From positions 80,395 to 144,394 of the forward strand of contig JAKMXF010000360.1 in the NCBI GenBank assembly GCA_024704765.1: 64,000 nt of DNA. The letters are read 5' to 3'. Below the pieces are notes generated by a model. That model did no database searches and had not been told where the DNA came from. It was given only the letters and a program-made list of their open reading frames with translations. Of this stretch, positions 48,609 through 59,159 are shown piece after piece. Within the stretch, counting starts at the first letter, position 1; every line of letters begins with the position of its first letter. A program made the translations under genes and the position numbers. This DNA comes from Oopsacas minuta (lineage: Eukaryota; Porifera; Hexactinellida; Lyssacinosida; Leucopsacidae).

Positions 48609-49538
48609 ATGAATTTTTGTGTATTTGTGCTGGTTATTCAATTGCTCGGATTCTCATCAGCCCTCATAACACTAACAGAGATAACTTCTGATAATGTTGA
48701 TACATTTTTATCGAACAATTGTCCCCCTTCTCTGATCCTCTCTGGTCCTCCTAGCGACCTCGCGACTCGTGCTGAGGAGTTCATTGGTTCATTGATCCCC
48801 TCCATAATGGAAGAGCTCCCCCAGTTGTCCTTCTACAGATTGGCCAATGGTGATCAGTTCCCTGAATTATCAGCTGTTTTGAAGCTATCAGCTGTTCCTG
48901 ATGAATTTATATTTAAGAGAAATTCATTGGTTAAGAAGTTTAGAGGGAAATTAGGTCGATCAGCTTTCATAACATTTATTTGGAATAATATTGAGGATTA
49001 CGTCATAGATTTATCTGACACTAATTTTGAAAAAATTACAGGTGTTTATACCTGGGACCAGCAATCTGATTGGTTGATTCAGTTCCATGCTAAGCGGGCC
49101 TATACGAAGGATCTCTTTAATGAGGTGGGGTATCGTCTGAAGGGGTTCACTAATCTGGCGCGTGTCAATGTGACCAATTGTCCCTATTTAGAGGACAGGT
49201 TCTCCCCCCTCTTGGACAACTTAACACTCCCCGCTACTCTGTTCTTCAGGAATAGAACCATATACATTTATAACGGTAAACTAATTGCCTCTAATTTCGC
49301 TGAATATTTAAGAGATTTCTTTTACAACCCTAAACGCTATCATAAAATGATGTATAAGACAGGACCCACCCCCTACCATGTACCCGCTCCTGTCCGTACC
49401 TACTACACCATACTGGACTACCTGGTACTACCGGAAGTATATAACACCTTACTTATGATTATAATAGCTATTATAATATCAGCTGTTAGGATAAAGTTAA
49501 AGAGATTAGAGGCGGAGGGTAGCAAGAAGGAAGAATAG
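48609..49538 (+). CDS. Thioredoxin-like ER membrane protein without CxxC
   Basis: Single exon, 309 residues. Signal peptide at the start (FCVFVLVIQLLGFSSA). Two thioredoxin-fold-like parts: the first with ITLTEITSDNVDTFLS and SFYRLANGDQFPELSAV; the second with DWLIQFHAKRAYTKDLF, LARVNVTNCPYLEDRF and LPATLFFRNRTIYIYNG. The last is a cis-Pro strand. At the usual CxxC place of the second domain the sequence is HAKRAYTK, so it has no redox centre. A C-terminal transmembrane helix (LLMIIIAIIISAV) is followed by a basic tail (KLKRLEAEGSKKEE) resembling a dilysine-type ER retrieval end. Close in plan to TMX-family proteins, but not identified further. Confidence 0.7.
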   Translation: MNFCVFVLVIQLLGFSSALITLTEITSDNVDTFLSNNCPPSLILSGPPSDLATRAEEFIGSLIPSIMEELPQLSFYRLANGDQFPELSAVLKLSAVPDEFIFKRNSLVKKFRGKLGRSAFITFIWNNIEDYVIDLSDTNFEKITGVYTWDQQSDWLIQFHAKRAYTKDLFNEVGYRLKGFTNLARVNVTNCPYLEDRFSPLLDNLTLPATLFFRNRTIYIYNGKLIASNFAEYLRDFFYNPKRYHKMMYKTGPTPYHVPAPVRTYYTILDYLVLPEVYNTLLMIIIAIIISAVRIKLKRLEAEGSKKEE

Positions 49539-49814
49539 GTGTGAAAATGTGTATATACACATGAGAGATTATATTTGTTATGTCAGTACTGAGATTGTGA
49601 TTTTATAGATTATATTTGGTGTCATACAAGCATGATATAGTGAGGTATCCATAGCAACCATTGTTGAGTAAAATATGTGATTGGTTTAGTGGTTTATACT
49701 AAAATTACTCAGCAAAAAGTCATAGCTCTTGCATACCTATTCACCAGGTGGTAACCAATGTAGATATGTATAAATATCACAAATTTGAATAATGTAATTA
49801 GTAATTAGTGTGAA
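49539..49814. promoter_or_regulatory. Short spacer upstream of MAP2K
   Basis: Probable promoter region. Two TGGTTT/TGGTAACC-type stretches; nothing decisive. Confidence 0.4.
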
Positions 49815-50768
49815 ATGGCGAATCAAATCGATCCCAGCGTTCTATTGGAAGATTTCGAATTAGGAGATTTCTGTTTTGACGGAGACACTCACCTCCCTTG
49901 TCAGCACGATAACTTCGAGAAATTGATAGGAATTGGTTCCGGTAATTTCGGATCAGTCTCTATGTATAAACACAAGGAGACAGGAAGTAAATTGGCGCTT
50001 AAAAAGCAGAGGTTTTCATTGGAGGAGCATCCTAAGATGGATCGTGTGGTTGGATTAGAAGAAATAAAGTTATTACAGAAATCCACACAATGTGAATTCA
50101 TAGTAAACTTCTACGGAGCTTATTTATACGAAGGACACATATACATAGGGGAAGAACTGATGGAGAGCAGTCTCTTACAGGTACTGGAGATGGCTACAGA
50201 GAAGAATATACTCCTGCCGGAGCCCCTCTTAAAGAAGATCGGTTATTCCGTCTGCACAGCTCTAAAATTCCTGTTAGGTATAAATTACATGCATCGGGAC
50301 ATAAAGCCTTCTAATATATTACTGAGTAGTGATGGAGTGTTTAAGTTGTGTGATATGGGTATAGCAGGAGATCTGATTAAAGGTGTTGATACTCAGATAG
50401 GGTGCAAACTGTACCTCCCACCTGAGAGACTCACCATTTCTCACACAGCTTATACATACAAGTCTGATATCTGGGCTGTGGGCATGACCATGTTAGAGCT
50501 AGCGTTAGGGAAGCATCCGTATGTGAAGGGTAAATCTGATCCGACACTATTCGAGATTTATGGGTATGCCCTTGGTTCCCCTCCAGAGCCCCCTACCACA
50601 CGGTCTGAAGACCTCCAGCTGCTGATCTCCCAGTGTCTCCAGAATGACCCCCTCAAGCGTCCGGACTATACCCAGCTACTTCAGATGGCATTCCTACAAT
50701 CAGCTGAGCTCGATTCATTCGTAACAATTGACTGGTACAAATCCTTATGTGAGGAGCATGAACAGTGA
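49815..50768 (+). CDS. Atypical MAP kinase kinase (MKK3/4/6/7-like)
   Basis: Single exon, 317 residues. Kinase domain from about residue 33: glycine loop GSGNFGSV, lysine strand LALKKQ, catalytic loop HRDIKPSNILL, APE-type PPERL, and TYKSDIWAVGMTMLELALGKHPY. Overall closest to dual-specificity MAP2Ks. Three differences matter. The DFG triad is DMG (KLCDMGIAG). The activation segment is two residues shorter (GDLIKGVDTQIGC), without the usual Ser of the SxAKT motif. APE reads PPE. Lys, HRD Asp and the metal Asp remain, so catalysis is possible but regulation by phosphorylation may be altered. No introns, unlike neighbours, so a retrocopy origin is plausible. Confidence 0.8.
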   Translation: MANQIDPSVLLEDFELGDFCFDGDTHLPCQHDNFEKLIGIGSGNFGSVSMYKHKETGSKLALKKQRFSLEEHPKMDRVVGLEEIKLLQKSTQCEFIVNFYGAYLYEGHIYIGEELMESSLLQVLEMATEKNILLPEPLLKKIGYSVCTALKFLLGINYMHRDIKPSNILLSSDGVFKLCDMGIAGDLIKGVDTQIGCKLYLPPERLTISHTAYTYKSDIWAVGMTMLELALGKHPYVKGKSDPTLFEIYGYALGSPPEPPTTRSEDLQLLISQCLQNDPLKRPDYTQLLQMAFLQSAELDSFVTIDWYKSLCEEHEQ

Positions 50769-50883
50769 ATGATTGTAGATATTTAATGTTTGAATTATTT
50801 GATATGACACCTCTTAATTAATTAAATGAGATACTAACACCTCTTAACTTGTAAATAATAACAAATTAATAATATTTTCATAG

Positions 50884-53083
50884 ATGGAACCGTTCCCCTT
50901 GTCTGCAGGCGCCAATATGCGATTAGAATACGGCTGCTCTCAGCCAATCAATTTCTTTGCTTATCCGTGTGGTCCTACACTGATAGCTCAGCCTACAGCC
51001 AGACAAGAAGGGGTATACCTTAACAACGGATTCTCACATTTGGAATCTACTCAGGAATTCCTGGCTATGAAGTCATCTCCGTCTGAACTACTGGTGACGT
51101 CATATCCTGAGAATACACTACCTTCCTTCAGGATGCAAACAAGCTGTTCTGGGAAGAAGAGACCTCTCTCTTCCTACTCCATATCTCCTGGTTTGTTGTT
51201 TGTTTACTAATTTGTTTATTAATTTGTTTACTAATTATTCTAGAAATAGACCATGCTATGCGTTTCACGCCTGAGACTATGTACAGACCATTTGGCCAAT
51301 CATCTGTCAGGACACCGTCTACAGGATCAGCTGGGTCGGTAGGACACTTAACACCTCGAGCACACTCTCTAAAGAGACCTATGTTATCACCTCATACTCC
51401 CACCAATCAGAATCCTTACTCACATAGACCCATGAGTGCTCATGTAGGAGATTGCCATCTCTTCCCTGTTCATCATCAAATTGGTTTGTTAAGTTTATTT
51501 GTTTGTTTACTTGTCTATTTATGTTTATTTACCTATAGGTGCGTACACATACCATCCTCACACCTTCTATCCGTCCCCTCTAGCCCTGGAGTCCCTCAGT
51601 CCTCCAGGCATAAGTCCCTGTCACTTCAAGAGACAGGTAACATCTCCAGACTCCCAAGAATTTGTCCCATATATGTCCCCACTAGTAGAGGCTAATACAG
51701 GTATATTCCTTGACTACCATAAGTGGTACTAGGTATTTATTATATTCCCAGATTGTGATGAGGATAAAGTACTACTTCCTGAACCTGATAGTCCTGTTTG
51801 TGAAGATTGTCATGTGTGCAGATGGAACAGCTGTGGATTAGAGTTCAAACAGCTGGAGAATATGGTTACTCATATAAAGTCAGATCACATCATACAGGTG
51901 AGAAATCTTTGTTTACTTATTTGTTGTTGTTTATTGTTCAGCTAATTAGGGTGTGGGATTAACGAGGGAGTTCGTGTGTCACTGGCAGGGGTGTGCTAGA
52001 CAGCTAAAATCTTTCAAGGCTCAGTACATGCTAGTGATTCATCTGAGAAGACACACGGGAGAGAAACCACACAAATGTCACTACAAACTTTGCTGTAAGG
52101 CCTATTCCCGGCTGGAGAACCTAAAGACTCATATAAGATCACACACAGGTATTTGATTGGTGGATTATACGTCATAGACAGCTCTAATTGATTCATATTG
52201 TTTAGGCGAGAAGCCGTATCATTGTGAGTTCCAAAACTGTGAGAAATCATTCTCTAACGCCTCTGACAAGGCTAAGCATCAAAACAGGACACATTCCACT
52301 GCTCGACCCTTTGTCTGTAAGAACACCGGATGTACCAAGAGGTACACAGATCCCTCCTCTCTTAGGAAGCACGCCAAGAACTGTACCCTACTTCCCAAGG
52401 TTCTCAGACATTCTACGGATTTCCCTGATCTTAAAACTGAACCCTGTTCTGAGGACTCAGTATTTGAGTCCAATCAGGATCCTCTTGACACTTCGCAACC
52501 CTATCACTGTCCTCTCTCCGTGGATAATACCTTAGAGTTCTTACTCCCAGAATCTGATCCTCTCTCCCCCTTTCACACCTCTAGTCCTGGGGTGCTAGTA
52601 TCCCCCCAATTCTCTGAGGGACCTCAATTCGGATACGCCTGCAGGAACGATAAGTCAATAGACTCTAGTCTCTCCTATCTGACCTCAGGCCTGGGGTCTT
52701 CAGTTATATCAGACGGGGGAGCTTCCTTCCTGCAATCACATCTTTATCCTTTCTCCCCTTCAGACTCTGAGTACTCTGATCTAATCTCAGAGGAGTCTTA
52801 TAGACACGCCGTCAGCCTCCCTCCTATATCCCCTACCTCTTCTCTCTCCAGTGATACCCGGTCACACGTATCAGCTGTTCCTCATCTCCCTAAAATACGT
52901 AGACACACATATACAGACCCTCCCTCCTATTCGTCACTCTGCAACCGTTATAGTGACGTCACACAGGATAATAACCTCTTATTCAGCTCACTTAGCGACC
53001 ATATGGATACTCTGGTATGTGAGAATCAGCTGTTCGGATTATCTAGTAACGCTGTCAAGCTGAATGGACTGAAAATTGATTAG
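50884..53083 (+). CDS. GLI: GLI-family zinc-finger transcription factor
   Basis: Six exons (50884-51190, 51244-51483, 51539-51700, 51752-51897, 51950-52148, 52206-53083) sum to 643 residues. Five C2H2 fingers: [10 protein letters not shown] with [81 protein letters not shown]. The linkers THTGEKP-type and the contacts of fingers 4 and 5 ([23 protein letters not shown]) match GLI and give a GACCACCCA-type site by homology. Finger 5 ends HAKNC, replacing the last His by Cys. The flanking tails are Ser/Pro-rich. I do not see the vertebrate SYGHxS SUFU site. GLI proteins are Hedgehog effectors, but sponge relatives may act without Hedgehog. Confidence 0.92.
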
Positions 53084-53198
53084 AGAACTTATTTTATACT
53101 TTTTATTGAATTAATTTATTTTTCTGCATTTTTGCTATAATTAATTGTTTTTTAATATTTGTTTATTTTATTCTTAACTTGTATTTTGATTGGCTAGC

Positions 53199-53786
53199 AT
53201 GGCTCATAGAGGTCCTTACTACAAGGTTGTGCTCCTGGGTGAGCTGGGAGTAGGAAAGAGCTCCGTGTTCCGACGTTTGAGGGACGATACCTTCGATGAG
53301 AGACAGCCCGCGACTACAGGGATAGATTCCTGCACAGCTCTGTTTAAAGTTGATAATGAAAACGTTATGCTTACAATCTGGGACACTGCTGGAGTCGAAA
53401 GGTTCCGGACCCTGACGAGGAATTATTATCGTAATGCTCATGCAGCTGTATTCCTATACAGCGTCAGTGAGGCCTCCTCTCTCCATTATCTGACTCAGTG
53501 GGTAAAGGATTGTGAGAATTTTGCTCCCAGTGCTGTCCGGATGCTGATAGGGAATAAGAGTGATCTGGATGCTGAAGTTGATTTCGCTACCGCCAAGAGT
53601 TTTGCTAATTTATATGAATTCGTGGGTGTTCATATTCTGTCAGCTAAGAAGAACTTAGGAATTCAGGAAGCATTCCAGGACCTTGCTGCCAAGCTACACG
53701 CTCCTCTCCCTCGGTCTCCTAGCATTATTCCCGCCTTGCCACAGAGCCAATCCGCCCCTGAGACAAGCAAGAAGTGTTGTAAATAG
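53199..53786 (+). CDS. Rab-like small GTPase with altered switch II
   Basis: Single exon, 195 residues from the ATG at 53,199. P-loop GELGVGKSS, switch I Thr (ATTGID), WDTAGVERF, GNKSDL and SAKKNLG are the G1-G5 boxes. The catalytic Gln of WDTAGQE is Val here. The C-terminus KKCCK supplies a double-Cys geranylgeranyl signal. Overall Rab-like, with RYF-type conserved stretches (YYRNAHAAVFLYSV). A Q-to-V change would be expected to slow GTP hydrolysis and hold the protein in its active form, as in some divergent Rabs. The subfamily could not be assigned. It sits 116 bases after the GLI stop codon. Confidence 0.85.
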   Translation: MAHRGPYYKVVLLGELGVGKSSVFRRLRDDTFDERQPATTGIDSCTALFKVDNENVMLTIWDTAGVERFRTLTRNYYRNAHAAVFLYSVSEASSLHYLTQWVKDCENFAPSAVRMLIGNKSDLDAEVDFATAKSFANLYEFVGVHILSAKKNLGIQEAFQDLAAKLHAPLPRSPSIIPALPQSQSAPETSKKCCK

Positions 53787-53927
53787 TAAACAAAATATGT
53801 AAACAAATTTTGTACATTTTAGCATAGTTGTCAGTTTTGTATTTTTGGAAAAACTATTTTATTGCTAATTTCTGATTGGTTAAAAATAGAATTTTATTAT
53901 TAACTTTTGTCTATTTTAGCAATTTAT

Positions 53928-54487
53928 ATGGCCGAAAACAACCAATTAAATCTGGAGGATTTGACAGAAGAACAGCTGTTATTCAGACTGACACGTATGC
54001 GTCAGCTGAGATTAATCGATCAGCTGATGCAGCAACAACTGGAGGAACAGCTGGAGGAGCAGAAGAAGCAAGAAAGAATTAAAAAGAAGATTAAAGTTAT
54101 TCAAGAATTTATTGTAGTATGTTATGATGACTTATTAGATGACCTTAAATGGAGATGTCAAGAGGTATGTCTTTAGCATTGTTGTCATTATTGTTTACCA
54201 GCTGTATACAGGTATTAGCTATGGTTGATGATTACCACAAGGAATGTCAGCTCCGTAAGAGTCAGGGGGAGCCTGTAGATGAGCAGGAATTGGAGAAGAT
54301 CTGTACCGAGGATGTCGCTCAGGGACTGAAGGAAATACAGTTAGCTTTACCCGACAGAGGAGCCCTGGGTTTAGACCCCCCTGCTCCCCTCCCTCCACAG
54401 ATAGAGGCTATTACAGAGGAGGTCGCTAAGGAGCCTGTTGTATCTTCTGATACTCCCAGCAACAGGCCCTCTACTAAAACTAAATAA
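53928..54487 (+). CDS. Small coiled-coil protein, 170 residues
   Basis: Two exons (53928-54164, 54212-54487) sum in frame. The first 60 residues are a strong helix (LTEEQLLFRLTRMRQLRLID, then QQQLEEQLEEQKKQER). The second exon is acidic and proline-containing (LDPPAPLPPQ) and ends RPSTKTK. No signal peptide or membrane segment. I do not recognise the family. CEP164 starts 90 bases downstream on the same strand; a shared or very short promoter is possible. Confidence 0.6.
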
Positions 54488-54577
54488 GAATTAGATATTA
54501 CTGACTGAGAATGTAATTAATACTAATTAATCATTATATTTACTGTTATTCCCTAGCAACGATAGTAGACATTAGCT

Positions 54578-57500
54578 ATGCCATTAGTTATCGGGGATCA
54601 GCTGATCCTAGAAGAGGCGTTTGATGATACCTATGAACCTACAGAGCAGGAGGTAGCAGAGTACGCAGCTGTAATCGGGATAGACCCAAGGGGAGACGGA
54701 GATCTGATGTGGATAGCTAGAGAGGGAATAAGAGCAGCACTCCCACCTGAATGGAAGCCTTGTCAAGATACCACAGGTTAGTTCCTATTACGTCATAACT
54801 CAGTTATTTGATTGGTTTATACAGGTGATATTTACTACTTCAACTTTACAACTGGAGAGTCTAATTGGGATCATCCATGTGACGAATATTACCGGAATTT
54901 AGTAGAGACCACACGGGCCAAGAGAGTACAGGATCCTTCTTCTGCTCCCCTGTCTCTATCTGGTCTCAGAGGGTCCTTACCCCCTCTCAAGTCAATGGGA
55001 GGTATGTCAGGGAGGTCTCAGAAAGAGGACCATCTGATCGCTCAAGCTAGGGACATTCTTCAGCCGGATGAGGTTGCTAGCGATTCCAGAGAGTTTCAGA
55101 GTAAATTCCAGTTAGATACCAACATTCCAGAGCTAGGGGAAGGTAACCAGGGAGAATCTCCTTCCGAGGAGAGAGGTTCTCAAGTGGATAAAGGTATTTA
55201 TCATATTCTAGTTAATATTCCATAAGTGTATTAGTGTAACCACATAGAGAGTAGTGAGGGATCTGGTAGCAGTGAAGAATTAGATGCAATGGGAATCTCA
55301 GTTAAGTTAGATGGATTATATCCAGCTCGAATATCTCCCATCAGAGATATATCAATAGGGAGTGATAACGACATGCCCTTACACCCAGGTGAGTATAGGA
55401 TTACTTACTGAGTTTATGATATATCATAATTTCACACCTTTAGTGTCTAAAAAGTTACCGGTTAGTAAAATACCGGTCTCCTCTCAGACTAAGAGAAGTC
55501 CTACTGTATCTCCTGAAGCTGTTAGAGTACCAGAATTAATTGGTAGCTTAGTTCCGGTTAGAGAAATGGAACTGGCAAGAATTAGACAGCAACAGGAATT
55601 AGATTTCCAAGTTACTAAAAAGAAAATTCAAGAAAACTTTACAAAAGAATTGGAATTAGAGACAGACAAACTAACAGCTGATTCAGCCAATAGAATTACA
55701 GCTTTGAAAGAGTTTGTTATACAAATAAGAAGCTGTGTTTTTAGAATTATTATTTCTATTTGTTTGTAGTGAATTGAATGAGCGGGAAAGTTACTTCCGA
55801 AAGGAGAATGAATCTAAACTAGAGGTGTTAATTACAGAGCTAAATAAGGAATTAATTGTTAAAGAAAATTCTATAAATGAAGAGAACAGAATTAAGATTG
55901 ATAATCTGAGAGCTGAGCTAGAGAAGGATTCTGATTTGTTGAGACTGGAGCATCAAGATAAGTTGACAGGTCTATCTGACACCTTGTCTAGACAGAGAGA
56001 CACTTTAGAGAATAATCTGAGAGAGGAACAGATACAGCTGTTGGAGCAGATAGAGCAGAGTAGCAGAGATAGGAAATTGGAATTCAATAGGAACCATAAA
56101 AAGGAATTAAACGATTTGTGTGATAAATTAGAATTTGAGAGAGAAGAGAGAGAGTTTGAATTGAAAGAGAAAATATCAGCTGATCTCAAACAGCTGAGAA
56201 TACAGCTGGAAGATGAAAATGATGAAGAATTAAAACAGATTAAATCCAAATTTGAAGTTTGTTATTCTATTAATAGATTTTAACTTAATAATATTTGTAT
56301 GAATATTTTTAGGAAGAAAAGATAATTTTGAGAGAAGATTTTGATTCTTATAAACAAGAACTGGAAACACATAGAGCTGAGTATGAGCATGAGAAGGATA
56401 TGATTGGCCAGTCAGAAGTATACAAACAGGAAATAGAGACTGACAGGGAAGAGTTAATTAAAGACAGAAAACTAGTGATTACTGATAGAGAGCAGTTAGA
56501 CAGAGAGATGGAATCTGTAATAATGGATAGGCAACAACTAGAAAGAGATAGAGATCAAGTAATTACGGTTAGGCAAGGAGTAGTTAAGGATAGAGAGGAA
56601 GTAGCTAGAGAGAGGCAGGAAGTAGCTAGAGAGAGACAGAAAGTAGATAGAGAGAAACAGGAAGTGTATAGGGAGAGACTGGAAGTAGATAAAGATAGAG
56701 AGGAAGTAGCTAGAGAGAGACAGGAAGTAGATATTGCTAGAGGTCTTGTAGAGGCTGATAGGTTACAAATAGTGAGTGATTTAGAACAGATACAGATTGA
56801 TAAAGAACGAATAACTAAAGATAAGTTAGAGATAGCTAATGAGTTACAACAAATAGTGAGTGATAGAGAGTCTATAAACCGTGATAGACAACACATAGAT
56901 GCTGATATGGAACATGTAGTGAGAGATAGGCAACAGATAGATGCTGATATGGAACATGTAGTGAGAGATAGGCAACAGATAGATGCTGATATGGAACATG
57001 TAGTGAGAGATAGGCAACAGATAGATGCTGATAGAGAACAAGTAGTGAGAGATAGGCAACAGATAGATGCTGATAGAGAACAAGTAGTGAGAGATAGGCA
57101 ACAGATAGATGCTGATAGAGAACAAGTAGTGAGAGATAAGGATAGTTTAGAAGCTGAGAATTTGGAATTAGAATCTGTTAGAGAACAGAAGGAGATGGAA
57201 AAGCGGAATTTGTCAAATCTTATAACAGAAACTGAAACTCAGAAGCAAGAATTGGAGACAAGTATAACAGAAGTAGAAATTTTGAAACAAGAATTTGAGG
57301 TTTTGCTGTCTGAAAATGTAGAAAACAAAATAACAATAGGAGAGAGACAAGCTAGAGATTTAAGGGATATTGATATGAGATATGAAGAGTATGTATATGA
57401 TAATTTAATTACTTTATTAGCTTATATTTATGTATTTTTTCAGAGCTTTAACTGTTCGAAAGAATGAATTAATTAACAAAGAGAATGAAGAAATAGAAAC

Positions 57501-58997
57501 ATTCCAACAACAGCTAGCTGTTACTAGGATAGACCGAGAGCAATTACTCCAACAACAAAAAGAGGAGATTGAAATGTTGAAACAGAATGTGGAAATACAA
57601 AGAGAAGAGATCACTAATCAGTTGAAACCGCTGCATAGGTAATCAGCTGTTATTAATAATATCAAATTATTGATTGTGTAATTTGTTAGAGAACTGAGTC
57701 AGCTGACTCAAAGGAAGGAAGATCTGTCAAGAGAGGTGTTAGAATTAGGCGCAAAAGAGAGAGAATGTAGCGAGTTGAATAATCAGCTGATTACAGACAC
57801 ACAAGTTCTGCGGTCAAATGTGAGTATTTATTAGAGGTGTGACAACATGATTAATCATATATTGTAGGTTAATGAATTGCAGGAGAGAAGAGATATTCTG
57901 GAGCAGCAATCAACTGATTACCAGCTGGAGCAAGATAGAGTTAGAGCTAAGGCTTTAGATGTAGCTACTCAAACTGAAGTCATCACTTCACCTGATACTA
58001 CCATAGATACCTCACATATCTATTCACCGGATAGGTATCTAAGACAGAGCCCTGCTCTATCGCTGACAGACTCCCTCGCCTCTCTAGCTCTCTCCCGCGT
58101 TAGTCTAGACAGAGAATTCCTACCACCTGATCCTGTAACTATAGAGTTAGATGATATCACTAGATCTGTTTCTATGGAAGGTCTGTCTAATCATGACCTG
58201 TCTCTATCTGAGCAAATAGCTATGGTAATGTATATACATTCTTATTATACGTTCTAGTAACTAAGGGAATTTATGTGTAGGAGGAGGCCTCGCTTCAGGG
58301 AGCTAAAGGATTCCTAGAGAAACATAAAATAGAGTTACAGGACAGGAAGGCAAGGCTTAAATCCGCTAGAGAGGAATGGAAGAGTGATAGGCATTCCATT
58401 ATGGATGCTCCGTCTCCAGGGAGGATGAGCTTGCTCCAGGACGTTAAGACGGAGCTCCAACTGGAGGCTAGTCAGCTGAACAATGATATTAGGGGACTGT
58501 CCAGTGGACAGAAACTCGTATCCCGTAAGGAGAAAGTCCTCAGAGAGTACTCGTTACCTATCAGTCCTCTGTCCTGCTCTCGGGACACAGGACGTGTTAT
58601 GGACTCTCTGATGAGTCTTAACAGACAGCTAGACGGTGTACTCTCCTCTCTCAGATCCTCATCACCTCTCCTCTCCACCAGGTCAGTTAAATATTCATAT
58701 TTTCAGATATCAGTTCATTCATCCTCTAACAGGATCAGTCCAGGGAGTATCACCTCTCTCCCGGATCTTGTACCAGCCCGTCAGGAGAGGATAGACGCTC
58801 AGCTAAGAGACAAATGGCTAGGTTATATCAAGAAGCCACAATATGTAACTAACACTTCTACTGGTTCCAGTGTTCGTGACCAGCTGAGGATGCAGTGTGA
58901 TTGGCTTAAAAGATTTCCTCAGGAGTCTAGCTATAGTTCCTATTTATCTCAGAAAGAACCAATTTCTAAATTTAGCTACAAACATAATTATTTCTAA
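54578..58997 (+). CDS. CEP164: CEP164 centriolar distal-appendage protein
   Basis: First exons: 54578-54776, 54825-55193, 55248-55388, 55444 onward, with later blocks at about 55,770-56,260, 56,320-57,390, 57,443-57,640, 57,690-57,820, 57,868-58,222 and 58,281-58,997. The N-terminus is unmistakable: [21 protein letters not shown], then [18 protein letters not shown] and a WW domain ([34 protein letters not shown]). CEP164 sits on mother-centriole distal appendages, recruits TTBK2 through this part and is needed for cilium formation. The rest is a long coiled coil rich in Glu, Arg and Gln. The end has QCDWLKRFP-type conserved residues. The presence of this gene implies ciliated cells. It contains a recent internal tandem repeat (separate entry). 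Confidence 0.93.
56888..57138 (+). repeat. 42-bp coding tandem repeat in CEP164
   Basis: Six in-frame copies of a 14-residue unit with core RQQIDAD. Three copies read [10 protein letters not shown] and three [10 protein letters not shown], nearly identical in DNA. The unit is two heptads, so copies lengthen the coiled coil without changing register. A looser seven-residue repeat ([14 protein letters not shown]) precedes it from about 56,590. Confidence 0.9.
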
Positions 58998-59159
58998 ATT
59001 TAGAACAAACTATATTATGCACTAATACAGCCTATTTCACTTGATACATTCCTATAAGGCTGCGTTGCTAAGTAACGGAGGGAATGGAATTTAGTGTTAG
59101 TGTTATGTACCAGCTCTATTTGTAAGGTGTTATAACTTAATTAATGTTTGTAAAAGCTA

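Noticed and set aside
55953-57125. Minus-strand Ser/Leu/Ile-rich frames
   Set aside because: They mirror the coiled-coil repeats of CEP164 and are low-complexity shadows.
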